Source: Dermacentor variabilis (taxonomy: Eukaryota; Arthropoda; Arachnida; Ixodida; Ixodidae). From it: a DNA stretch of 64,000 bases. The translations under genes and the position numbers were made by a program. This document shows, piece by piece, positions 11,555 to 57,000 of this stretch. Under the pieces are notes generated by a model. It was not told the DNA's origin. It did not search any database and worked only from the letters and a program-made list of their open reading frames with translations. The stretch covers positions 18,513,631 through 18,577,630 of the forward strand of contig NC_134569.1 in NCBI RefSeq assembly GCF_050947875.1, written 5' to 3'. The first letter of the stretch is position 1, and every line of letters begins with the position of its first letter.

Positions 11555-13411
11555 ATGTCGAAAGATATAGCAAAGATTAAGGAGGACGTCAGGAAACTCA
11601 AGGATGACCTTAAACAAGAAATGAAAATGTCGCGCGACTCGTTTGAGAGGGAACTCAGAAATGAAATGCGTAAGTTTCGAACTGAGCAACGCAATGTTGC
11701 CCAGAGCCTTGAGTTTGCTCACAAAACCAAAGAAGACCTGAAAAGCCAACTCGCAGCAGCAGAAGCAGAAAATACTGAATTAACCAAAAGTAACAGAGAA
11801 CTCCAGGCAGAATGCCAGACACTTGAGACTCATACAGAATATCTAGAGAAACGGCTGGTTCACCTTGAACAATGTTCTAGAAACTCTCATATTGAAATTC
11901 AAAGCTTCCGAAAGGGAGTCAATGAGAACGTTCTGAACGTCGTCTCAAAGATCGCAGATGCTATTAACGAGTCTATTCAAGAATCTGACGCAGAAGCATG
12001 TCATCGCGTTCCGACCCGAAATCCTGGTCGAAGCAACATCATCGTCCAGTTTAAGTCTAGGGCAAAGCGAGTTCTGATGTTAACTCATTCATTTATGAAC
12101 GAACTGCGCAGTAGCATCACTGAGGCTATCAAGATATGTCGCACCGATGCCATTTACATTTTCGGCGATTTTAATTTTTCTACAATAGACTGGAACCAGT
12201 TGTCTTCCCCCTGCCGCATGTCCACAGAATTTATCTACCTAACCTTAGAGTTTAACTTATTTCAAATGGCGAAGAAACCCACACGCGGTTCAAACATGCT
12301 CGACCTAATCCTTACGACGGCTCCTGAAACCATAGGTACTGTGGGGTCTCTCCTCCCGTGCTCTTGGGACAAAGGAACGACAACACAGTAGTGCAAACAA
12401 TCACAAGGGCATTTATTGCACCTTTCATAGATCAATACCTGCTAGCCGAGTTGCTATCCACAAAACATGCCGATGGGCGCGCGACAAATCTAGAAGTCCG
12501 ACTGACCGCGACCGGAAAACGAGCGAATATGTTCGCCCCATGCTGGATCCCAACGCCTGGTCGTTCGCGCGTACTGTCATGCGAATGGTGGCGCATTCCA
12601 AGGCGGCCACGCGAGGCGGTCTCGCAGAAGCATGGGTCGGCGGCGCGCGGGATGTCCACGCCGTTCGCCGACCCGCCGGGGAAGAGGAAGCCCGTCCTCC
12701 CCTGCGCCCCCAAGTAACCCTGCCGTGAGGCGGCGTTAGCAACGCAACACTAGCGCCATCTCTCGCACTGCGCCCCAACCACATCGACCGCTGCGGGCAT
12801 CACCCAGGCCACGCGGCGAAGCCGGATTACAGAAGACGCGCCATGCGGGAAAAACCTATCAGGGGACGCGCGAGAGTCGCGCATCCCCACAGTACCTATA
12901 CTACACATGGACGGTTTTAGTGATCACAAACTCCTTCAAGTTTCCCTTAACGTTCCGCCAGCATTCTCCGGCACCGACAGCAAAAAAATTCGCGATTACA
13001 GTAAAGCCAACTACAGCAAAATTAATGCCGAACTCGAAACCTTCTACACTGACACATTCCTACCGTCCTTCGGCAGTCGTCCCATCGAAGACAACTGGGT
13101 GCTTTACCGAGACAAATTGTGTGCGCTAGCAATCAGTACGTCCCGCTAATAACAGCAAAAAACGATAAATCAAACCCCTGGTTTACAATATCCCTATAGC
13201 AGCTTAGAAACAAAAAGAAACGTTTATACCGCACAGCAAAACGACATAGCACGCCTTCCGAGTGGAAGGCATACAAATATTTTATGATAACTTACTGTTC
13301 CACAGTAGAATCTGCTAAACAAAAATATTTTTCTAGTGATTTACCTTCCCTTCTGAAATCTAACTCTAAGAAGTTTTGGAAACTTGTATCCCCCGAACAC
13401 GATCCCCAACC
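11555..13411 (+). pseudogene. CR1/L2-type LINE relic (ORF1 fused to endonuclease fragment)
   Basis: The frame opening at 11555 encodes a long Lys/Glu-rich coiled coil (KEDVRKLKDDLKQEMKMSRD onward), then a segment like the CR1 ORF1 RNA-binding region (CHRVPTRNPGRSNIIVQFKS). It then runs directly into the middle of an apurinic-type endonuclease: IFGDFNFSTIDWNQLSS and later KKPTRGSNMLDLILTT. The join skips the start of ORF2, so an internal deletion fused the ORFs. After a solo LTR (12340-12891), the endonuclease end resumes at 12907 (MDGFSDHKLLQVSLN), followed by the linker before the RT with several stops. It ends at 13411 against another repeat. Dead element on the plus strand. Confidence 0.75.
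12340..12891 (-). mobile_element. Solo LTR (552 bp) inside the CR1 relic, GTAC duplication
   Basis: The insert begins TGTGGGG and ends CCCCACA and is flanked on both sides by GTAC (12336-12339 and 12892-12895). Read on the minus strand it starts with TG, carries AATAAA near its end (plus-strand TTTATT at about 12413) and ends with CA. TG/CA ends, a 4-bp duplication and one polyadenylation signal are the signature of a solo LTR, most likely Ty3/gypsy-like. The interior is GC-rich and non-coding. Confidence 0.8.
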
Positions 13412-13770
13412 AGTGGCGTAGCAACAGGGTTGGCCGGGGGGCCGTGGGCCCCGGGTGCAAGGGGCCAGATGGGGGGGGGGGGGGAAGGTCATATGCCTGA
13501 AGACACCCCTCATTCCGCCGGCTTGACTGGGCGCAAATGGCAAAGAATGCTCCAGTATCCAGTAGCCCGAGCTCATGTACCCGATGCGTTGCGCCCCAGA
13601 ATTTTCGGCTGCAGCTCTATCAACACCCCACGAAATAATTGCGCGAATGTGCGGGCTAAAAAATTTAATTCGCGAAATGGTCGCTAAACTATTCGCCTTA
13701 ACGGAATGTTTCATGTGGGGTGCGCTCGTGCCGTGCGTTCATGCTTGGAGCAGGAGTCGCTAAACAAAAA
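13412..13770 (+). repeat. Dispersed repeat family Y, copy 2
   Basis: It starts AGTGGCGTAGCAACAGGG, contains a 14-bp poly-G tract near 13470-13485, and then follows the same block order as 9416-9710 (CATATGCCTGAAGAC, AATGCTCCAGTA, TCGGCTGCAGC, GGTCGCTAAAC). It interrupts the CR1 relic right after the codons for SPEHDPQP, so it inserted after that LINE. Confidence 0.7.
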
Positions 13771-14789
13771 AAAAAGAAAACTTCCTGCCTATGGGAAAAC
13801 AAGCATCCACCGAGATACACCGTCTCTACCACCTTTTCCTAAACGAGGCCCAAGTGTCAGCCCTTTCAATAAGTATGTTCATTAATTCACTGAAAAGGCT
13901 TTAGGCTTCCTAAATCATGGCGTGAAACAGAACCAGTCGCAAGCGATAGTTCGAGCTGTAGTTGATCTGTCATACTAGCAAATTAGAGAAACAGATACAT
14001 TGTGGGACAACACAAACATTTAGTGATTCCAGTCGATCGGTCTTGCTAGCCCGTATACCTTTTCCCAACAACTTTTTTTTTCTTTTTCTTCATCTTCTTC
14101 TGTCTAAGGTTCATATGTCACGGACTTTTACGGTCGGTTCTTCACGGGGCGTCATCAGTAGAAGTGATAGCTTGACAGTTTTGGTTGTTGACTAGTGTCG
14201 GCGATGCAAGCGGACAACTTCTTTCCCGATTGGCGATCTCGTAACATGTGTAAGCGCGTGCCAATATATGCAGTGTGAGCAACGCTCGATTGCCAAACGG
14301 TATTTTCAGCTTCCCACTTGCTCATCTTGCGCCATTGTGTTTACCGCTTCCGGAGTTTCCTGTTCCTGATCCCGCGTACAATGTCTATAATGAGCTGTCC
14401 CATTCCCGCGCGAGCTTTACGGCCACCTGAACATTTTCTTCGACGGCCCGTCCGGTTTCCCTTTGAAAGCCCTTTCAATCTCCTTTCCCGCTTGCCTCCA
14501 CGGACGACAAAGAGGGGTAAGGGTCATCCATGGGGACACAAATGGTCCCAGAAACGCGAGCCACATCGCAAAAGGCAGTAGGGACCCCGAGTTCAATGCC
14601 CCTCGGCGAGTGTAAGAAAGGAGGCCCGGCATTCATGGAAAAAAAAAAAAGGGGAGTTTCCACACTGCGGGGTGAGTCGGGGTGGACGTTGTTGGTCAGT
14701 CTGCTGTACTCGCCGTCAAACTATAGAAACGGCTCCCGTAGACCTCGGATTGCAACGAGCCGAGAGACCAGTGTACAACTATACGCACG
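13771..14789. other. Upstream region of NPC2
   Basis: No coding domain was recognised. The part from about 14390 to 14789 is more GC-rich and contains the probable NPC2 promoter and 5' UTR; no convincing TATA box or initiator could be chosen. A poly-A run lies at about 14640-14650. Confidence 0.45.
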
Positions 14790-49374
<34,585 letters not shown>

Positions 49375-49439
49375 TTTGGAGCGGTCTCGTCAACTCATCA
49401 GCACAGTCAAGATTACGTAATTATTGTAGTGGTGGGTTG

Positions 49440-49445
49440 AATAAA
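49440..49445 (+). terminator. NPC2 polyadenylation signal
   Basis: AATAAA lies 66 bp after the NPC2 stop codon, before the next gene's splice acceptor. It is the only canonical signal in the 336-bp gap. Confidence 0.7.
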
Positions 49446-49710
49446 TTTCGAGTTTACGCCCGAGAATTTGTAGTCAATGAGTAACTTCATGCCTCATAGG
49501 GTGGCGCCCTCTAGATTTAAAATGCGGGTCATACCGGCTATGCAATGGTAGGACTGCAAATCGCTGGTTGAAAGCGCCGGACGCGATTTATCGAGCAAGA
49601 AACACGCCATAAACGTCGTGATTTGAACACCACCTTTAAACTGCGGCAAAAAAAAAAAAAAACGCAACTAATTTTTTTTATTTCAGTTCCGGTTTCGGTT
49701 GTTATAAGCA

Positions 49711-51375
49711 ATGGCTAGCATACAGTCTGAGCCAATCCACAGGCGACCAACCAATCGATACTGCCGCCACAAGATGGCGACACCATCTTTGCAAAAAAGC
49801 AGCAGTGAAACAAGCAGCACAAAAAGTAACAGCAACAGCAGCGCAACAACAACAACAAGTAGGAGACAAAAGACAGCAGCGGGAATGCTAACGATAGATG
49901 ACAAGGCGCAGGCTTGTGACCCTCTGGACAAAGGTACGTTGAAAAAGCAAGGAGCCGATGCGTACGCGGTGCATTCGACCGGAATCATCAAGATGATGCG
50001 AAAACGAAGTAGCGAACCTGTCGAATTCTGTGCGGATGCGGGCTTCGGTGGCTGCGGTAGCGGCAGCGGCGTGGTCGCCAAACGCAAGTTTACGGCCCAC
50101 TTGAAGTTTGCAGACATTGACGCTGCCATGCTTCAGTGGGTTTTGGAGAAGACCTCCGAAAAGGTTCCGCTCTCTGACAGTGCCATACAGGCGAAAGCCA
50201 AACAACTTGCACAGGTCCTGGGCACTACGGACTTCAAAGCGTCCAATGGCTGGCTGTACAAGTTCAAGGAGAGGCACGGTTTCGCGCTCAAGAGCGGTTC
50301 CAAAGAGGAGGGAAGTCGCAGCACGCTTGAGGACATGGGTGCAGGAGTCTGCGGTCTGGGGAACTATCATCACGCGCTTCTCGACCACGATCCGGTCCGT
50401 GTTTACAGCTGCTGCGAAACGTCTATACTTTACAAAAGAGCGCCATTCGGCAACGGCTGTGAACCAAGCCCCGAAAGCTGTTCGCCGGACGACCGGCTGA
50501 CAGTGCTGCTGTGCTGCAACGCCAGTGGCACGCACAAGATCAAACCGCTGGTTATCAATAGCCAGCGGGAGACTCAGGAGGTGCGTGAGAACATGTCCAA
50601 GTTGCCTGTTACTTATGCCTGGCAACGATCATCTTTTATGACGAGCACCATCTTCCAGCAGTGGCTCTGGGAGTTCGAGAAGCAGGTGGAACACAACTCC
50701 GTGCTTATCCTCGATACGTGCCCTGCTCATGTGAGCGTCCAGTCAGACCGCGTCAAACTGCTGTACGTGCAGTCCAATATGCGCGAGCTGCAGCCTCTGT
50801 ACGGAGGCGTCCTGAATGTTTTCAAATGCAAGTACAGGGCTGACCTGGTGGTTCACTATCTCAATTTCCCCGACCTGAGCAATCGCATCTCCATTCTGGA
50901 TGCCCTGCTCTTGCTAGGTGAGGCCTGGAGCCACGTTCCGCGCGAGACCATCGTCAATTGCTGGGTGCGTTCGCAGCTGTTGCCAGTTCGCATGTGTGCT
51001 GGTCGCTCGCAGAATGGCGATAGTGACCCCATGGATCAGCTGTGCTCATCACTTATGAAAGTGCGCCCCGACATTACGCGTAAGGACGTTGAAGACTACC
51101 TGCACTGCGATGACTCATGCTCCACAACATACAGTTTCAGCGAGGAGGCCATTGAATGCGCAAAGCCAGGCATCACCGAGGCACCTCCCCACTCACAGTA
51201 TCAGCATGGTGGCTGTCCTACCAACCTACGTCCTGGTGAAATACTGGGTATGCTTGACAAAATGGAGCATTTCTTCACCCACCAGGCACTTACCAGTACT
51301 ACTGACTTGCTGGCCATTCACAGCCTTCGAAGTAAAACTATACAGATAGCCAGCAATGACTTTCAGACTGAGTGA
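49711..51375 (+). CDS. Tigger/pogo transposase-derived protein (TIGD/Jerky-like), intact, catalytically dead
   Basis: Proteins of this kind arose from pogo/Tigger transposases and usually act as nuclear DNA-binding proteins. The 554-codon frame has no introns. After a basic Ser/Thr-rich start, residues about 58-103 form a CENP-B N-type helix-turn-helix (LTIDDKAQACDPLDKGTLKK), 123-192 a second, CENP-B-type HTH (KRKFTAHLKFADIDAAMLQW to WLYKFKERHGFALK), and 228-420 a DDE_1 fold. Of the catalytic triad only D335 (VLILDTCPAH) remains: the first Asp is C235 (VYSCCETSILYKR) and the third is Y364 (QPLYGGVLNVFK). The ATG at 49711 follows an in-frame TAA at 49705, and a TTTATTTCAG acceptor at 49686 suggests an untranslated upstream exon. 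Long open frame plus lost catalysis points to host use; no TIRs were seen around it. Confidence 0.85.
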   Translation: MASIQSEPIHRRPTNRYCRHKMATPSLQKSSSETSSTKSNSNSSATTTTSRRQKTAAGMLTIDDKAQACDPLDKGTLKKQGADAYAVHSTGIIKMMRKRSSEPVEFCADAGFGGCGSGSGVVAKRKFTAHLKFADIDAAMLQWVLEKTSEKVPLSDSAIQAKAKQLAQVLGTTDFKASNGWLYKFKERHGFALKSGSKEEGSRSTLEDMGAGVCGLGNYHHALLDHDPVRVYSCCETSILYKRAPFGNGCEPSPESCSPDDRLTVLLCCNASGTHKIKPLVINSQRETQEVRENMSKLPVTYAWQRSSFMTSTIFQQWLWEFEKQVEHNSVLILDTCPAHVSVQSDRVKLLYVQSNMRELQPLYGGVLNVFKCKYRADLVVHYLNFPDLSNRISILDALLLLGEAWSHVPRETIVNCWVRSQLLPVRMCAGRSQNGDSDPMDQLCSSLMKVRPDITRKDVEDYLHCDDSCSTTYSFSEEAIECAKPGITEAPPHSQYQHGGCPTNLRPGEILGMLDKMEHFFTHQALTSTTDLLAIHSLRSKTIQIASNDFQTE

Positions 51376-53995
51376 TTCACTGTCTTCCTTCCTTTATGGT
51401 ATAGCCAACTTGTTTTTCAATAAGGTAGCTGAAATGAAATAGAATAGACTGTGCAAATATGCCAGGTCCCCTGGGCACTTAGCATTTCTCAGTATCCCAC
51501 TGAAAGTCACCTGTACTTGCTGATGCATGCAGGTGGCACTTAGCATTAATTTCGCAGATTGCTTACATGTGGCTTCACACAAACCATACTGGAACACCAT
51601 GTGGCATCACTACTAGGCTGGATATAATGTGTTGCTTGTGATGCCCATGGTCTTCCAACATGGCAGCTGTGACGTCAGTGCAAATGATTGTCACTCCTGT
51701 TGGCAAGCAGGCACCCTGTTCCAACCATAGAGCCAGTGTTCATCGTAGTCAGGGCAGTGTCAATACCTGATTTATATTGCATAGTAAATATGCAACTATA
51801 TATTATCTAGGCTTCGTGATGAGCTTGTTCCTTCAAGGGACACCAAAACCATTGAAAACTGCACTCAAATGACACAATCGCATATTAACTCCATCCACCT
51901 GTAAAATGACGTAAAAGCAAAAAATGTTCTGAGCAACTGAAAGAAGGAAGCAGTAGTGGCATGATTTGATATTTCTGTTATTCTGTAAGTGAACATTTAA
52001 TGTGTCTGCTTTTCGAGTGGTCATGTCTTGGCAGGTAAGATCACGGACGCTATGCAATGCATGAAGAAAGAAAGGAAAGCTGTCATGAAATTGCACTGTA
52101 ATGCTTTAAGAACTTCAAGGGGTACAGGCACTAATGTTTTTCTATGCCTCATTCCAGTCTTGCATGTTTGGTGCACTTGGTCACCTAATCTAAAAAAGTC
52201 CATCTGCTGACAGTGCAAGCACTTGCTGTAGCCACATACTTCTAGCAAGCCTACCGCTAAGAGTAATTCCCTGCTGTTTGTTCAGCTATTAATTTTTTTG
52301 GTATGGCCTTTTGTATGGGCAAATATAGTGGTGGTGCCCTAGGCATAGCTTCCACTGTATTTCGTGCACTCGTGGTTTGCAAGCTAAGTAATCTTGATGA
52401 TTTCATGGCTGCCATGTACAGCATCTGTTCTGCTTGTGCGAACAGCTAGCTCACCAAATGTTGTGACTAAGTTAGATGCGTTTTACACTTGCTACTATGA
52501 GCACTTCTTTGGTGGCACCAAGTAAACAGAGCTGCAGTTTTATTGAATTTCACACAACAGTTGCGAGTCTCTCGTAAGTAAACAAATTGGCATCGGGCTC
52601 CCACATATTGTGTTGCTACTCAATACGATGTTACCCCATTATGCTCCTGCATCTTGTGTTTCCTTTTGAAGAGGGCACTGACCTAAATTAAGAAGCAGGC
52701 ACAGTTTACTACACAAATGCTTAGGAAGTTCTGATGGGTCAAAGGGTACACATGTACAAGCTTCTCAGTGGTATGCTTGCTTCTGGCATCCTGACATTGC
52801 CATCAAAGATGATGATAACCAACATAGCGCTCAAAGCATGGAAAGCATCAGAGCACATGACTGTCAGCTTTGATAACGGAGACGATGGATACAAGATAAT
52901 ATCTTCAACACTGTGAATCCTATAATTTTTTTTTAAAAGCGTAGAACGAGTTTTATGAACTAAACCATTTGCAAAGTAAAAGTGCACTGCATTAACTCAT
53001 TTTGATGGTTACCTTGCTGTTACATTTTCTTGTCCATTACTTCTTTTTCATGGTCAACTGAAGCACCCATAGCGTGTTTCTCTTTTACTAAAATCACTGG
53101 AGGCAATGGCTCCATCGTGAATAGCCTTGTTGGAGTCTGCAGAGTTGCATAAAGAAATGGTGTTAAATTACTTTTCTTTTTCACACATGATTGTGGATTA
53201 AGAAAAAAATTGCCACAAGATGAAGTAGTTCCCCCCTCCCCCCCAAGGATGAAGGCCTAGCTGGTGCCTGTACCCCTCAGTATGTTAGCTCCAGGTATTT
53301 TACTGCAACCATTGTAGGGAAGTGTACCGTATGAGTTGATAATGCAGTAGGCAGTCATTTAGCATGCCGAAGCTACATACCCATTGTACCGAGCATGCAC
53401 CAGTCACTTACTCATTTGAATGTTAATCTCAGCCCCTGAATCCCTTTTCCAAATTTTGACTCGTTACTCTTGTCTTTGTTGCCCTTCTTATTTCACTGAT
53501 TCTTAACATCATTCCAAATGTTGAGTATTGTATTTAGGAAGTAGAAAAGCAACTGTTCAAGGCATTTGCACATCCTTTTCTTTTAATATTTTTTAATGAG
53601 CATTTCAGCCAGGTATCAATGCCAGGACCATGCCACTAAGTATTATTTTTGTAGTCCCTGTTTTAAGTTCCTATTGTTTACACCACTGAGTTGTCACTCC
53701 TGTAAGCATATGTATTTTACATTCACATTGTCTATTCCCTTCCATGTCCATTTTGTATTTGTTCCTATGTATGTTTGAAAAATGGCTATTGTGCACATTT
53801 GTGCTTTTGTGGCATTATACAACGTTCCTCATTTTACTGTGGTTTTTGCGCAATCATGTTCTTCATTGTACTGATGAGCATTCTTCTTGTTAAACCACTT
53901 TTTTTCATGTGTGAATTATTATTTTATGTGTTTAAAATTACTTTCACTCTGTAATCCAGGGAAAACAGGGGAAGGTGGGAGGGGGAAATTCAAGA

Positions 53996-54097
53996 CGACA
54001 AGCAGAACAAAAACAAGGTGAAAGCGGGAGCCAACATTTCAACGAATGGTCTTGTCGAAACATTGGCTCCCGGTTGCACTCTGTTCTTGTTTTATTG
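53996..54097. repeat. Foldback hairpin (AACAAGGTGAAAGC family)
   Basis: AACAAAAACAAGGTGAAAGC followed by GGGAGCCAACATTTC is mirrored by GAAACATTGGCTCCCGGTTG followed by CACTCTGTTCTTGTTTT, with a loop of about 15 bases. The arms are about 37 bp and imperfect. It is related to 32466-32528. Confidence 0.75.
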
Positions 54098-57000
54098 TGT
54101 AAAGCATACGACCCTGTACACAAGAATGCATGTTGCAGATTGCAAGACTGCTTTATGATAGTGCAGCGAGATGCTATGATTGCTTCATTGCATGTCTGCG
54201 AGAGATACACAAATGGCAGGCACAATGTAACAAAGCATATTGCTTGGAAACTGTATATAATATAATGAATGTCCTAAATAACAAATCTATGCAGGAACAC
54301 AGACAACATTGTAGCATTACCGGGCACCAATGCATAACAGAGAAGTCAAGCAAAAGTGTCATGCCAGTAGCATCTTATGTGCTTGCAGTTTTTAATACAG
54401 AATTTACAGCATTTAGGAAGTAGTTATCTATGCAGTTTTATGTGTTGTTTTTACCCATACAAATTTACATGATCTGTGGGTACAACCTGCTATGCTGAGC
54501 TACACTGAACATCGAAAGAAACATTGAACCTGTTTAATGCTCTTGCATCATGCAACAACACATGCTAGTTTTTAGAGTAGCTTTTTGCAGCAGGCACACC
54601 TAGTGCCTCTAAAGGACTGTCCAGAATCGTGACTTGCACATATCATCATATCAATGACAAGGTTTACCCTATTTCTTTTTGCAGGAACATATCACAAATA
54701 CGACTAAATTTGAGCTCAGTGTGCTTACATATATGAAAGAATGCTTGTAGCATCTATTCTACTAATCGCCCTCCTGCATTTTAATTCATGTGGTGACATA
54801 TACTGTACTTGAAAACATATACAGAAGTCAGTTCCATTTCCTTTGTACAATGTCAAAATTTTCTAGCTGTGTGCTGGATCACCCATTGAACAGGCACCAG
54901 CTAGGGTCCAGATGCTGCTTTGTGTGCTGTGCTAATCAGCACACTGCTATTTTGTGCGCAATCTACAAGCGTGAAATTTCGTGAACGGGATGTTTTGCTT
55001 TCTTTAGCAGTCACGTATGCATTCACAGGCCATCTTTCTCATGTTGCACTTTTGTGTTACATGCTTGTAGTATTTCAAATGCACCAAAAATTTTACTATT
55101 ATTCACTTGGAGGTCACAGAAGGTTTTTCGTACATGTCATAGTTGTCACAATTTTTTTACACTTTTGTCATCCGTGGTTATTGTGCCTGAACATTGATAT
55201 TGAAGCAGGAATATTTTCCTGTAGAATATTTTTTTGTGCAAATGATTGTGCATTATGCATTGTGTTTGGTGTATGGAGAGGAAAAGCCAAGTCACATATG
55301 TTGTTTCTTTATGTGAGCATCTTTTCATTTTGAATCCACTCATTGTTACTTTATCGCTGCTACCAAAGAAGTGGTTACACACTACCGGGGCACGAATGGG
55401 CATACCTTTAACTTTACACTAAAACTTTTTAACACGTTGCATTCATGCATATTTGCATTGTTGACTTAGCACATCACTTTAAGCATTGCAAAATTTAGTT
55501 TGTTGTGAGACATGTTCAATGCAAACTTATGCTGTGCTGTTTGTACAAAAAATATGTGGCTACATAACATGCCAAGCATGTATTTACAGATACAGAGCCA
55601 AATCAAAACCTTGTCTGAACACTATAGATGTGCGGACCTTATGCTTTCCTATTGAGTTGTGCTTTTGGTGTGTAGTAGAGCCAAACATTGTTGTCAGGTG
55701 CAACGGGAGAGAATGCTTTGTGGGGTATGGACAATACCTCTGCTCCAAGTTTTCTTTTGCACAATTTACTTCGCAACACTCTTCGTAGCTCAGAAAGCAC
55801 AGGAGCACCCGACGTTAAATTTGCCTCCATCATTATTGATGGACAATATAAAATTTTCTGAATGCGGAATTGGAGCCTCAATCTTAAGCTGTTGAGCTGT
55901 TATTTGGTGATAGACATTTAGCTTTATTATGTTTTCGTTGTACACTGCACTCGTAAGAGCCAGTAAAATATATTTTTGAACAGAAACATGAAGCTAAACG
56001 TCAGACCGGACAGTGATGTGCACACAGTTGCATGCCAGTAATATCACTAACGTAATAAACATTGCCTGTGTTTTGGAGGACTACAGTTAGAAGGCTATTT
56101 TTACCATCCGAATGTACTCAACATGTACTAATGTTCACCGTTATTTAACATGCACTCAACACGTGAAGAAATAAAAGTATGTTTAGTCGAGATATCTTTT
56201 ATACTGCAAATCTTGAGTTCAGTATCTGGGCAGGTGATGTGACAGGAACGAATTTTACTCTCACCACCTTTGTAATCGAACAAATGCATCACATTTTACC
56301 CTCGATAAAGTAGCATCTATGTTAACGTGAAAGTTGGTGTACATTCCAAAAGATGCACTCCCAGCCACACTGACTCCTAGCTGCTTCTGAACTTGAAACA
56401 AGTTGTATAAATGTTGTTGAGAAGCAGTCCCAGCTTCCTGCCTTTTCTTTTCTTTTTTTGCTTTGGCCTTCTTGTCATACCTCCAGTAGCTGCTCATTTA
56501 CGCAGCACAACAAAGATGAATCAAAGTTCTGAGCTTTGGATAAAAACCTCTGGCCTTAGCACGATAAGCAAACAGTTTGCCAGTAGAGTTGCTGTGAATT
56601 ATAGAGTGCTTGTGAGTCTTGATGCAGCTATATTGTAATGCTGTGCTTGCAGTAAGTAATGAGTAAGTAATGGCTTTAGAAAGCTTGTACTTTGATGTGG
56701 TAGGTGAGAATGGTTTGTTAGGAGTCGACATAACTTGTAACTGTAGAAGGACATTTAGCAGCTGGAAAATGTGTGCCAAATTGTTTCGTGGCGTTTGGGT
56801 ACAACTTACCATTCCTAGCCATGCATATTTTATGCAGATTGTACTGTACATAGCAGTCATTGCCTACTGTAGTTTGTGAAGCTTATATAATTCTATGCAT
56901 AGCCAAGGTCTCTGTCACATACGTGTTAATTTTGTTTGCCTTGTGCATCTTTTACTGGCCTGCTTGTCGGGAACCTTGTACGAGCAGTCGCACAGTCTGC

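Noticed and set aside
49888..50625. 245-codon minus-strand frame inside the Tigger-derived gene
   Set aside because: It is antisense to a well-supported coding sequence and reflects codon bias.
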